DNA from: Warburgia ugandensis | Taxonomy: Eukaryota > Streptophyta > Magnoliopsida > Canellales > Canellaceae | DNA length: 64,000 bases | Direction of reading: 5' to 3' | Assembly (NCBI GenBank): GCA_035236585.1 | Contig: CP141132.1 | Coordinates: 48,053,880-48,117,879 of the forward strand | Shown: positions 25,001 through 37,315 of the stretch, one piece after another | Position numbering within the stretch: the stretch's first letter is position 1 | Layout: every line of letters begins with the position of its first letter | The notes under the pieces: generated by a model | Told to the model about the DNA's origin: nothing | Databases searched by the model: none | What the model saw: only the letters and a program-made list of their open reading frames with translations | Program-made: the position numbers and the translations under genes

Positions 25001-26346
25001 TGTAGCGACCCCACGTTTAATTGTCTATCAACTTTATAAGAGTTCCTCAAGTTGCTCTCTCCTACAAGAATAATGTTCTCACCATGCATCTTAGAAACCT
25101 TTAGACTCCAACTTCCAAATATGTCTACTCCATCTTCACAAAAATTACTATTGAAAATCCAATAACTTATATCATTCCTAAACTATTAGATCAAAATCTC
25201 TATCTAGTGGTTGGATAAAAGACATTGAGTACATAATGTTTATCTTCCTTTTCTTTTAGGAAATAATAGTTATCTTCATTTTAAAGAAAGAAGAGCCTCT
25301 CCAAATACAAATGGGCACCTCAAAATAAGTACAAGAGAAGTGGGAGACGAAGAGTAGCATAGACAGTGAATCAAGCAATGATGATAACTTCAAACTAAGC
25401 TGAAATAGAAATCACAATCTCCAAAAACAAAGTCCAATGGACAAGCAAAGAAACCTCATTATTATCCTGAAGAAATGGTAGAGGCAGTTTTTAGCAAAAT
25501 ATAGTAGACATCAATAGGTTGGGAAAGGAAGATTTCCAAAGAAGATAAGACGATTGCCAATGCCCTTAAGGAAATAAGCAAAAAGTCACTTCAAAAAGTG
25601 GGGAACATGAAAGTAGAGAGGTAATATACATGCAACTACCATAGAACCAAAAGGATTCAGCAAAACCATTAAAAAAAAAAGAAAGATTCATCAAAATCAG
25701 AGAGAAAGAGAGAGAGATTACCAGGTAAAGAAGATTGATCTTTGGTCAATTACAGTGATGGCCTGCAAACTTCAGCACCCAAAACCCTTCTTCTTCTCCT
25801 TGCTAGCCTAACTTGTCTTCTTTGGCAAGCAAGGCTTCTCTCCGGTGAACAACTCTTCTCTCCACTTGTCTCTTTCCTCCCTCTTCTCCTTCTCGCCTTC
25901 TTGTTCCCCTTCCTCCTCTTCTTCTTCTTCTCTCTAATTTGGTTTTCTTTGCATGTGTGTCAGGTTGGGAAATAGATTGACTCTATTTTCATTCTCACTT
26001 ATGTGGGAAGGGGTGCCAATATCAATTCAGCCCTCTCCTTAAGTATATTTCTTTTTTTACTAAAATGTCCTATGTATTCATAGACCCATGACTTCTCCAT
26101 CTGATCTCTAATTTTAGCATTCTTTATGTCGGAGGATTCATTTTTCTAAGCACAATCCAAATTTTAAGGTTTCTGGGTTCAATTAGGTGGCTTTCAAAAG
26201 GTCAATTCTATGGATTGTTGAAAATATTTCAATTTACATTCATTAAAATTAATTTATAATCATTAGAAATGGAATTAAAAAATTAGAGTTATTAGAATAA
26301 TGAAGTTTCACATACTTTTATTCTATTTAAAATTTAAGATGGTACA
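25001..26346 (-). mobile_element. Tekay-like LTR, minus strand, probably solo
   Basis: In plus orientation it begins TGTAGCGACCCCACG and ends AAGATGGTACA. On its own strand it starts TGTACCATCTTAAATTTTAA, very like the starts at 13,055 and 47,121. It is followed by the same order of a 'one short A-rich block, then strongly purine-rich leader' (here 25,750-25,960 on the minus strand). Length is 1,346 bp. There is no primer site at 24,990 and no polypurine tract at 26,350. No target duplication is apparent (CATTG left, TGTAA right), so it may have rearranged or be old. Confidence 0.6.
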
Positions 26347-27428
26347 TGTAAATCATCATACGCATTAATTCATTCTTATCAAAAGATAGCAATTATTTAG
26401 TTTTCCAAGGTAGAAATCTTAATCCTCCTACCTGATATTGACCATTCCAATTTACCAGTGTCTTCTAATGATTGATTTGAGCATTGATCCATGATTTAAA
26501 TTACTGAATCGAGCTTGTAAACTATGATACATTACTGCATCTAAGATATATGCATATAACACTATTAATCAGTCTTCTAAATTGAAGGTTTAGTTTATGA
26601 CTAGTCTTTCAATCTATCCTAAGATCACAATGGAATCTACTTGTTCAAGTGTCTAGATCCATAGATGTCAATTTAAATCTTATTCTTAAACTATAGGTTG
26701 GCATATCGATGTTTATTGACAGGTGATCTAATCTTATTTGATTTAGATATATGAATTTCATCTACACTAATAAAAAATCAGATCTCATAATTTAATGTAA
26801 GATCAATGGTTACAGCAACCTAATATCTGATGAAACATTTCACAAGTCTATATCTAACATTCTTTAACTTAAATAAGGTTAATAATTACCATAATTTCAC
26901 AAAATTTTCTAATTTATTATGTGCACAAAATGAAAATCAAAGTTTGAAGCAATTAGGCGAAGGATTTACATAGATCACCCCAATTCAATGTTAAATAGTT
27001 TGCCCAAAAGTGTGGGATCATTGCTGGATCATAGCGACACAACTCAATCGTGATCATCCAAATCAATCATAAACCATCTACATTCCACTGATCATAGACA
27101 ACATAGGTATATGATTAGGTACATCTCAAATATGTCATCCATTCTTCAAGTCTGTGATCAAATATTTAGATTTATATTATAAATTAGATAGCTCTATTGT
27201 TGGATAATTTAGGTCTAAAGAGTCAAATCCAATAGTTTATTCTGGTTTGACTTAGTGTTTTAGAGTTTGATTTTATACTCAAAGTGTTCAGGTCTAAGCT
27301 GAAGATCATGATTAAACAATTGAACATTTTGATTTGATAATTTCGCCCATGATCCATCGATTTTGAGTTATCAGATTTGTTATTCAAGGTTAAAAATCAA
27401 TCATCTCAGGCAAGGTTGTTGGCATTCT
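26347..27428. other. No gene recognised
   Basis: A+T-rich DNA with many GATC-containing words and no long open frame. It appears to be one unit with 32,266-32,514, split by the solo LTR. Confidence 0.5.
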
Positions 27429-30400
27429 TGTAATAACCCCAATTTTTATGAATATATTTGAATTATTAAAAATTAAAAGTTGAAATTCTAAAAGTGGAAC
27501 TAGAACTTTAAGTTCTAGGAGAATTTATTTTTTTTATAAAAATAAAATCTAGACTTAAAACTTGGATATTTATAATGTACTCAAAAAACCGATCATAATG
27601 ACTATAAGTACGTCAAATCCTGAGTCTGGATGAAAAATCCTTATTTTTCTCTATTTTTATGAATAAAAGGGTAAAATGGTAATTTTACTCATAACTGAGA
27701 CCTAAGGCATCAAAATTTGGAATGTACTTAGAAAACTGATCAAAAAATACTAAGTACACTCAATTCTGAGTTCATATGAATAAACCCTAATTTTCTCCAT
27801 TCTTGGAATTAAAAGGGGAAAATGATCTTTCCACAACTATGTGGGGCCCACAAGGTGGGCCAACGGTCTGGAAGACCACCATCATGAATCAAAATGCTAC
27901 CAGATACTAATGGAGAAGGAGGTGGTAGTGGGAATCCAATGACAATTTAATAATATAAAGAAATGAAACATAATTATGACATATAATCATGGAAAATTCA
28001 AAAATCCATATAAATAGCTCATAAAATTTTCCAAAATTTTTTCTAATGTTCTTCATGAGGTCTCCTACATTGCCCCAAAATCCTTCCCAATCTTCCCCAT
28101 TTCTCTCTTCTTTCTCTCTTTTTCTCTCTTTCTTCGTGGGCATGTCCCTAGACGCACCTCGGCAGACAACCCCGTGTCTGCATCGGGAGCGTCCAGGGAT
28201 GCGTCATCCCCGTTGCACCTAGGGTTCCTCTTGGAAACCTTCAATGAATTAGCCATCCAATTTCATTGATTAATTTTCAATGTCCACCATCAGATGCGTT
28301 CGGACTGAGGGTATCTACAAAAGCCCTTTGGTTTCATGATGATCCAATGACTGGATCATCGGAAAATCTCAAATGAAAAAACTCACTAGTGTTATCACTG
28401 TCTTCAGTGATTGTTCTAGGTTATTCCAGCCAATCTAACTATTAAAAATTGATCTTAAACCATTTAAGATCTTCAGCACGTGGAAATGTATAAAATCCCC
28501 ATGGTCGCTCTTCATTTTTGGCAACGGTGCCAGAGTAATCAAGATATGTATATGTATTCTGACACAACAAGGGTTTTTGGCTTTCTTCCTCTTCTCTGGT
28601 GTAATCCTTAACTAGCCAACGTAGGTAGGTGTTCTCCCCCCTTCCTAACATTCATTCTAACATTCCCCTATAGTTTTTGACCTCCAAATGATCTCCCTGG
28701 CAGTTGATCCGTCAGAGACTATGGATCCAGCAACAGGGTCAAGACCCCCCTCCATGAACATCTCACATGCAACTTCTAAGCTATTGGATGAATTCCTGGG
28801 GTCCAGAAGCCCAAGGAGATGAAATCCTAAGCATAGATCACGTAAGATGAGGGAGATCAAGGGATAAGCGATTCGACGGTCCAGATCTGGGTTGTCTCCC
28901 CTATCACTGGTCACTCATCCTTGGTGACAAGTAATCCCATGAATCTTGTTTCTTCAATTAAGAGCTCAATTTAGCTTCAAATTTAGATATGAAAGTTGCT
29001 ATAGATTCCTTGTTACTTGTATAAGGTACTGAACTTACAAAATTTATGTTTTGATGCATGTAAAATTCTGTTAATAAAGAAAAGTATTACTAATTCCTAT
29101 GATCAGTGAATTTGGAATGATCAAACTTTATAATTCTAATCTATTGATGATCTTGTGATTCTGGAATATGGAATTAATGGTTAGAAGTGACTGATCTATG
29201 TCTAATTAAGAGATATAGCCTTAAAAGAAGAAAAATCATAAAAATGAGCATGGATCTTCTTGATCTGATTTATCAAGCATGATCAGACCTTTTAAAATAG
29301 TTTATATGATGATATAAATGTATAGTTACCATAATTAAATGCTTGGATGTAATTTATTTTCCAGATCTTAAGATCTTAACCCTTAAAAGTAGTAAAATCC
29401 ATAAAAGTGAATGGTAATCTCCTTGATCAATTTGATAAGGGATGATTGGATAGTGTGGATGTATTTGGATGATGACAAAAATTTAAGATCATGTGGATTG
29501 ATGGGCTTGATGATGATAATTTGGGATATATTAAGATCTATGCCCTTAAATTGGATAAAATGGCTTAAGATCTTCTTGAATGGTTGGATCAAGGAGGATC
29601 AAATCATTTAATGAGATGCATCAATGATCTAGTGATAAAATCACATTAAGAAAATATATTAGATCTAAAGGAAAATCAAAGATCAAGATCTAAATCCTAA
29701 ATGGGATGAAAAATGAATAGAAGTCAAATATGACTGTTGGATTATAATGAACAGTTATGGCATGTTAAATTTTCATTTGAACTATTGAATGATACAGTAA
29801 ATCTCTTTTATTGCTTAGTAGATTTAATTGTTAGATTTACTTATTTATTTATTTATGCTTTAATGCTTATGTTATGTAAACTAAATTAAAAATGTAATTA
29901 AATGAAAGATAGAGTTGAAGGACATTTACATGGAATGAATGATGCGGACTTAATGATAGTAAGAGCTATAGTTAATAGGATAATATAAGGAATATCAAAT
30001 CCTTGGCCCAAAATAGGAGAATAATAAACCCCATGAATGACATTTTAAATGTTCATGGACTTAATTAATGTCAATTAGAAAGAATACTTAGGGTTAAAAT
30101 GCTCATACGAACCTTATGAAAGGTTGACCTAAGGTCACTCTAGTGAATGCTAAACATGGTGGTTAAGGGGGTTTTCTAATAAAGCCTCGCTCTTCTCCTA
30201 CCTTCCGTTGATGTTTGTGAGGTCTAAACGCCTCCGTACATGAGGATTGAAGTAACCACTTTGTGTTTAGCCATTCAACTAGTAAGCCTTAGTCATTTGC
30301 AAATAAGAGTAGCAGTTTAGACTTAGGATAAAATAAGCTATCTTCAACCAGTAAAACATTAACTGGTTGAATAATAATAATAAGATCATAAAAGGTTAGT

Positions 30401-32265
30401 AAAATATATAATCTTCCTTAGGGATGATCAAATAATTGAACTTAGATCAAAGAAGAACTAGATGATAGAAGATCTAGGCCCTTGATCTTTATCAACAAGT
30501 ATAGATTGTTGATCAAAGGATCTATGAAAGATCAAGATCAAAGAGATGGATACACATAGACTTAGAGATAGAAAATACTTATATTTGAAACATTAGAAGA
30601 TCATTCTAACTATCAGATCTATTGATCAATAGGATAAACACTATCTGAGGAAGATAGATTGTATGGATGATAGGAACACAAGACAGATCTAGATCCTTTA
30701 TCTGAAAGGACAAGATTAGATAAGGAATATAAATAGAAAATTATCCAAAATTGTACAAATAATGACAATATGTATGTATTTACATATTACATACGTCAAT
30801 CATGGAGGATCTAAAGGAATGAATCACTACATGGAGGTTGATGGAACTTTAAGAATACAAGACCTATGGTCTATGGAATTGTTGTTATTCATAAACACTA
30901 TAATGCTTAAGGATGAAAATATGTTTAGTTACATTTGAATTATAATTCATGCATATGAGACAGAAATAATTGTTGAAATTAGATGTAATACATAATAAAT
31001 ACCTGGGTATCATTTATGATTACCCCTAAACTTAGATAAGAACATAATAATAATGGATATCAATTGTATCAAATGGGTATCCTTCATTGTAAATGAGGAT
31101 TTCTAAATCTAGGAATGAAATTATATCCTTAATAAGAGGATATTGAATATGAAGATGATAATATAAATAAATAGATCGTCTGAGATGTAGAAGAAGTATT
31201 TTAGATACAAGCATGGAGGCTTGTGTTTTTGTTTTAAACAAGCATAATCTTGGGTATGCTATGCTAGGGAAGTTGTGAAGGTTTGGCCACCCACTTTCCA
31301 AAATTTGATGATATTATGATACCTTGCCCAAAGAGAGGCTAAAAGTTAGGTAGGGCAATTATGGAAAGGCCCCACTATGAAAGTCCTGTTTCCCCATATG
31401 GGCAGTGACACAATATTTTCCATCGTGGTATCTGTGGTGAACAGGGCAGTTATCCGAACACGCTAGTACAGATCAGATTGTAGCATGGTAGTCCTTGAGT
31501 ATTTTGCAATATGATGAATGGCATAGTGATATGCTGATACTGCCCTAGTGAAGGAGTGTTTTCCTAGCAAAAGTTTGGATGATTTTATCAACTTAGTGTG
31601 TCTGGGTATGATTATTGATGTTTGAGATATTAACTATTTTTCACAAATTTTGACCATATATATACATATACGTATGATACAGTGGTGAGTGATGTAGAAT
31701 TTTCTCATATGATAAATTATACGATAGATCATATGTGGTATGGTTCATGGAAATTGAATGATGTTACTCATATGGAATATGATGAACGTAAATACTATAC
31801 TTTTGAATTATACGATTCCATATGTTCTTGAATCCCCTACCAAGTATAGCTTGCTGAGATATTGTAAATGCTTGAATGTTGACAATATCTCAGATACAGA
31901 AAGGAAGGACTAGAGTGACATGACAAGGGGATACGAAGACCATACTGTTGATCAAGACTGTAGATTTGAGAAAGGATTGGATTGTATTTTAATTTGTGTA
32001 TCTTAGACATAAAATATAATAAAGGGGCAGTGTATGTGAACCACTAGATCAATCATGCGATTTTAATAAAATGAGTTTCTTTGGAAACATATGTTGTATA
32101 CAAAATTATGTATGTATATGTGAGTGAAATGTGGCATTCGGGTTTTCGAAAAGAATTTCAAAGGAATTTTTTTTTGCTGCTTAAGTTTTTAAAATGTTTG
32201 CAAAATTGTTTGACCACCATTTGTAAATAAAAAAAAAATGTATTTCAAAAACTCGAGTCACCATA
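27429..32265 (+). mobile_element. Solo LTR, 4.8 kb, same giant-LTR family, plus orientation
   Basis: It starts TGTAATAACCCC and ends ACTCGAGTCACCATA, close to the expected GTCATCACA end. Flanks ATTCT (27,424-27,428) and GTTCT (32,266-32,270) look like a five-base target duplication with one change. It is homologous in inverse orientation to 7,166-12,291 along most of its length. A TATA-like CCATATAAATAGC lies about 575 bp from the start, leaving about 4.2 kb downstream. No primer site, polypurine tract or pol sequence was seen, so it is read as a solo LTR. An extra block of about 87 bp (30,167-30,253) is absent from the sister copy. Confidence 0.8.
28002..28014 (+). promoter_or_regulatory. 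Putative TATA box of the plus solo LTR
   Basis: CCATATAAATAGC lies at the same relative place as the TATA-like box of the sister LTR (11,717-11,727 on the minus strand). Confidence 0.55.
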
Positions 32266-32514
32266 GTTCTAATCATTGACCAATCAGTATGCATGGTTAT
32301 AGATCAATGGTCCTCATTTAGTCTAACACATTTTCCTAGTCTGGATCTTTAAAATTTTTGATTCACTTAATCAATTTAGGGATGGGAAACCTACTAGTAA
32401 TGTCAGATCATTGATCAGGAGTTATCAAATACTGTTTACACAATAATAGATCTTATGGATGAGATTGTTTGATTGGTTTTATACCTAGATCAATAATGTT
32501 AGTCAAATATGATA
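32266..32514. other. No gene recognised
   Basis: Continuation of the unassigned DNA left of the solo LTR. It ends where similarity to the CACTA module begins. Confidence 0.5.
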
Positions 32515-32879
32515 GAGACTTATTATACATGAAAGATTAGGTTAGGCATTTTACCAAACACTATGCATACAAGAATTATAAATATTTGAAATAACTAAAT
32601 TACATGCATGCACACATGTGGAAATTTTCAATTAACAATGATAAAAGAAGCAAAATATGATAGATACATTCAAAAAGAAATTTAACTTTAAAAGGGCAAG
32701 TTTCTAACCGTAACCATGCAAAAATTCTTCAAATAAGCATATATACATATATGAGACAAACAAAGAGATACTAACCAATACTCAAAAATCAATGCCAACC
32801 ACAAATATGTGAATGTAGCGCCAATTCACAGTTGGGAAATGGTTAAGGATAGTTACAATTCATAGTAGTAATTTTAAAG

Positions 32880-33000
32880 TCGCTTACTGTAAATGACTTT
32901 AAAAGTCTTTGATTTTTAAAGTTGTTTGATGGAAATGACTTTAAAAGTCCCAGACTAAAGAAGTCATTTGATGCAGCAAATGACTTACAAAACTAATATA
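32880..33000. repeat. CACTA subterminal-type repeats, inner copy
   Basis: Several TTTTAAAGTC / GACTTTAAAAGTC words occur in alternating orientation, as at the ends of both CACTA copies. A further cluster is at 33,470-33,720 and one at 35,400-35,470. Confidence 0.75.
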
Positions 33001-33117
33001 TTTTCACTACAAATAAGAATATTTTATATGACTATTTATGATATTTTACATAAATACATAATGAAATCTATTTTTATGATAGTCAACATTGATTCATCCA
33101 TTCTTTACAAACACACT

Positions 33118-33118
33118 A

Positions 33119-33152
<34 letters not shown>
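33118..33152. repeat. (CA)n microsatellite followed by (TA)n
   Basis: A CA run then a TA run in the repeated CACTA module. The equivalent module copy at 35,169-35,200 has its own CA run. Confidence 0.95.
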
Positions 33153-33155
<3 letters not shown>

Positions 33156-33784
33156 TATATATATATATATATAAACAAACACATGAATAAGGAAATCAAA
33201 GTATTTATTTCAAATAACTCCTCATTTATCATCCTTTTATTACATACATATATATATATATATATATAATATGAGACAAACAAAAAAGATACTAACCAAA
33301 ATTCAAAAGTTGATATTGATCAAGAATATAGATATATAATTCCAATTTACAGTTGGGATTTGGTCCACCCATAGTGAAAATCAATATATATATATATATA
33401 TGAGCTTAAGTTTGTGTATGTATGAAGATTGTAAAAAAAAAAAAATTAGAAAGTCGATGAAAAAATTATTAAAATAATGTATTACTTTAAAACTCATTTG
33501 AATCAAATGAAATTAAAAGTCTCATTTAAGAAGTTAGTTAATAGAAAATGACTTCTTTAGTCTAGCATGAAGAGAAAAATTTTAGGTAGGAAAGGATTTT
33601 TATAGTCCTCTGGTTCAAGCAACTTTAAAAGTCAAACTTTTAAAGTCATTTTGTTCTAAATGACATTAAAAGTTAAGACTTTTAAAGTCTTTTGAACCAA
33701 ATGACTTTAAAAATCTCTTACTAAAATCTAATGTATATTCCACTACAAATATATTTATTACAATCTCTTACTTACAATCTCAAG

Positions 33785-34894
33785 ATCATTGATCTAGGGA
33801 GCTAAGTACATGTTAATTTCATTCCCTGGCTTCTTTGGACCTTATATCAACATAGTTAACATCATGAACTTCCTCTTGATGCATAGAAACTATGACAGGT
33901 TGTAAAAAACTAATATAACTGGCCAACAACTATACTTGTTGCTCATAAAACCATGAGGATTAATCCCATCTATAGATAAAGCAAGTAGTAGGTTTCTAGG
34001 TTATTTACTAAAATTAGGCCACATGAAGACTACAAGCTTCCATGCTGGGCTATCTACTAAATCACATGAAAAACTATTAGCTACTCTATCCTTGGTATGC
34101 CATACTTATTTCTTCACTGTCTCTTAAATACAAAATATTATTTTGAGCCTTGAAATAGGGGGGAAGTATTATAGAACATTTGCAGGAACAATTACAACTT
34201 TCTTAGTTGAATTTTTCTTTAACTTCCATCTTGATTGTCCACAAGTTGGGCATGTAGTTTTATCCTTGTGCTCTTTCTTGTATAAGATGCATTCATTGGG
34301 ACATGTATGTATCTTCTCATACTTCAACCCTAGTAGAGCTAGGGTTTTCTTTGCCTCCCATGTGGACCTTGTCATCAATTTATTATCCTTTGATAGCATC
34401 TTATCCATTACTTTTAAGACTTCTATAAAACCTTGATCTAAAAAACTAAATCTTGATTTCACATTGTAAAGTTCTACCATTGCAGTCAATTTGGTATAAT
34501 CTTTACACTCAAGGTACAATGGCTCATCGGCTTCCTCTAATATTGTAGTATGAAATTGTTGAAGGCCATCCTAGAAGTCATCATATGCATTTTGAAACAT
34601 TGGTATAGCTATACTATTTATAACACTTCCTACAGTGTCTTCATAGCTTCTAGGTCTTGTCAAGGGCCTATATGAAGGTTCTTCCCCATGCCAAATCCAT
34701 GGGTTACAGCTTTCATCAATTCCATTGAAGCACAAGTGTTCTCTCAACACCCCTGCAGTTACTTTTCTTAAGTTTCCACATTTCCAGTATGGACAACGCA
34801 TGCAATTACAATTAACGCCTACCCTAAGTGCGAACTCTATGAAATTTTTTATTCCCTCCTCATATTCTTTTGATGTTCTTGTCGCACTCATTCA
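33785..34894 (-). pseudogene. TNP2-type CACTA transposase, 5' half (truncated)
   Basis: Read on the minus strand from an ATG at 34,891, the protein shows the transposase-associated domain: RTSKEYE at residues 4-10, a C..C...CGN zinc-finger-like part, the HLCFNG motif and WIWHGEE. The TNP2 domain follows with LYLECKDY, WEAKKTL, CPNECILY and CPTCGQSRWK. Further on, in shifted frame, come WHAKDRVA-like, SIDGINPH (a probable catalytic aspartate) and a part ending near INDLEI. An in-frame TAG lies at 34,571-34,573, exactly where the other copy (43,441) also has TAG. At least one frameshift follows the QSRWK motif. The sequence stops being transposase at about 33,785, where the repeated noncoding module begins. 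Confidence 0.85.
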
Positions 34895-35168
34895 AGTATA
34901 TTTTTTCATTATCTCAAGAAATTGAAGCAAATCTGTGTGTGGAGACTTTTTAGACACGAAAAGATTAGGTTAGGCATTTTACTAAACACTAGGAATACAA
35001 GAATTATAGGTATTTGAAATAACTAAATTATATGCATGCACACATGTGGAAATTTTCAATTAATAATAAAAAATGAAGCAAAATATGATAGATACAATGA
35101 AAAAGAAATTTAACTTTAAAAAGGCAAGTTTCAAACCATAACCATGTAAAATTCTTCAAATATGCATG

Positions 35169-35169
35169 C

Positions 35170-35200
<31 letters not shown>
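35169..35200. repeat. (CA)n microsatellite
   Basis: An interrupted CA run in the noncoding module next to the transposase fragment. Confidence 0.95.
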
Positions 35201-36578
35201 TATATGAGATAAACAAAAAGACACTAACCAAGACTCAAAAATCGATATTGACTGCGAATATGTGAATGTAATTCCAATTCATAGTTGGGATTTGCTTGAA
35301 GATAGCCACAACGAAAATCAAAATATATTTATTGTATAAATGAAGACAGTTGGAAAAAGCAAAGCAAAATTTGATGAAAAAAACACTTAAAATAGAGTAT
35401 TGACTTTTAAAGTCATTTGCAGTAAACAAGTTTAAAAGTATTCTCTTTTAAAGTCATTTATCGCAAGAAAATTTAAAAACTAATATATTTTTCACTTCAA
35501 ATATATATATATATATATATTATACTAGTACTTTACAATATCTTACATAAAAACACAACGAAACCAACTTTTTATCAGTAGTGTCTATACATGCATTCTT
35601 TGCACACACACATATAGAAACAAACATATGAACAAGAAAATCAAAGTATTTTTTAGAATAACTCGTTTATCATCCTTTTATTACATAAATCAAATGTTAC
35701 ATATTATTAGATCTTATTAATATAATATCTTGATCAAAGAGCTAATCTGAAATGATTTCATCAAAATTTAGTCCATTAGTATTCAACTAACACCACTATG
35801 GAGAGAGAGGTAAAGCTTTAAGCTACAACTTCCTTGGCCAACATGATGGTAACATTTGTCTTCATCAAACCCTAATTTTGGATGAGAACCACAAATCATA
35901 ATGTTCTCCCTTCCTCCAATAGTAAGGGTTAAAGAGAGAAGCAATTATTGTTTGCAATGAAATCATATGATTGTTGTGGAAATCATGATGATCTAGCATA
36001 CTTCTTAACCCCATCATCTATAGTGACAAAACCCACTTAATCTACAAAATGCAAACATAGAGAGTTGGTAACGAGAAAGTTATGAGTGATAAAAAGAGGT
36101 TTTGGTTTACTTACATTGTTTTTTATACTTGAAACTATTAAAATATCAAAAATGAAAAGCAAGAAGGAAAATAGGGGACATAGAGAGATAAGGCTAGAGC
36201 AGGAAGCCATCATGCCACATGTGAGATGAAGAACATGAATAGGTGATTTAGAAAAAAATGAGATGGATTTGGCCTTTTATAGACAAAGAAGGACTTTTAA
36301 AGTTGCTTAGAAAAAAATGACTTGAAAAGTTTTAACTATTAAAGTCTACTGCAAAGAGTAATCTTTATGCAAGAATGAACTTTTAAAGTTGTTTACCAAA
36401 AACAACTCTAAATGTCCATTATGGTGTAAAAATTCCTCTTCCCAATAGACTAAAGAAGTCATTGTTCTATTAGATGACTTTTTAAGTGTAGACATTTAAA
36501 GTTTTTTTTCTTTTCTAAATGATGTGTAAAATATTTATGAAGTTAGTAGTTGAAATAACGACTTCTTTATAATGCTTT

Positions 36579-36600
36579 AAAATTCTCATGTATAGTAGTG
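36579..36600 (-). repeat. CACTA terminal inverted repeat (5' terminus)
   Basis: The minus strand reads CACTACTATACATGAGAATT. The large CACTA has CACTACTACACATGAGGCTT at its own 5' end. Confidence 0.85.
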
Positions 36601-37279
36601 GTGGGTCATCTAACTTGAAAGAGGAGATGGCATGTACATGGACTGACACTTGTCCAAGAAGACTTTATCTAGGACCTTACTATAAACTTTTTTAATCTCC
36701 GTACATTTCCTAGATAGTAGTTGCATAATAATTAGTTTAGCATTGTGATTGATATTGAATATCATACATCTTGTACTCATAAACTAATTATTGCATATTA
36801 ATTGGGACTTTGCATTAGTTACCTCTTACCAAGGGATAGCCTATGCTCGGCTATAACCCATAGACATAGGCTTTTAGGGTTATAATGTCTTATCTGTTGA
36901 GGGCCAGACCCTTTGTTAAGTAGCATATTGGTGGACACATTAGTTTATTTCTTTCTTGCATTTTTAGGTCATGTTTAATGCTTTAAGGTGATTATATGAT
37001 TGATTGAACTACTGCGGTGTGTGAAAATTGAGTAGTAAGGGAAATCATACCAATAAAATCAAGGGTTGATTTCATCGTCATCCCTTGGCCCACCTAGGTT
37101 AACCATCACTTGGTACAACCCTAGGCTTGCACAATTAAGTTAAAAAATCAATCTAGAAGGGATCTATAGTAGCTTTTGAACTCATAGCACCCTCTTGGAA
37201 GGATGCGACCTATTGCCATTCTAGTTGACCCTATCTGATCAACTATATTGGTATTTAAATGACTAACTCTACCAACACA
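36601..37279 (+). mobile_element. Athila-like element, 5' LTR remnant (U5 side)
   Basis: The last 150 bp (about 37,180-37,279) have the 'tcttggaaggatgcgacct' style commonly seen near the U5 end of Athila/Tat LTRs, and the expected primer-site region follows. The left part of the LTR is separated or lost at the CACTA end (36,600). The boundary is approximate. Confidence 0.5.
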
Positions 37280-37315
37280 TTCAATGACTCAGATCAATTG
37301 TGGGGACTAAGGAGT
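37280..37315 (+). other. Eroded primer-binding-site region
   Basis: The stretch ending ATTGTGGGGACTAAGG resembles the sequence after the tRNA-Asp type primer site of Athila-like elements (consensus ending GTTGCCGGGGAC). The site itself is badly worn, so tRNA identity is inferred. Confidence 0.35.

Larger units (their letters stand above)
32515..36600 (-). mobile_element. CACTA (En/Spm) transposon, shortened copy, minus orientation
   Basis: The right end is a CACTA terminus: read on the minus strand from 36,600 it is CACTACTATACATGAG, nearly identical to the 5' terminus of the large CACTA at 41,132. Then come subterminal repeats (36,290-36,575), a leader, a module with simple repeats (34,960-35,700), the first half of a TNP2 transposase (33,785-34,894), and two more copies of the module (33,231-33,784 and 32,515-33,230). 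The second half of the transposase, the other genes and the 3' terminus are missing. It is therefore a deletion derivative or a truncated copy. It sits in the 5' LTR of the right-hand Athila-like element. Confidence 0.8.

Noticed and set aside
25742-25975. 77-codon frame that looks like a signal peptide with a membrane segment
   Set aside because: Leucine and phenylalanine richness comes from the pyrimidine-rich complement of an LTR leader.
32968-33174. 68-codon frame ending in a Thr-His repeat
   Set aside because: The end is a translated (CA)n microsatellite, and the rest is a noncoding CACTA module.
33756-33790. CACTACAAATATA as a possible left terminus of the minus-strand CACTA
   Set aside because: It points the wrong way relative to its neighbours, and similar TTTTCACT-type words recur inside the module copies (33,005; 35,483).
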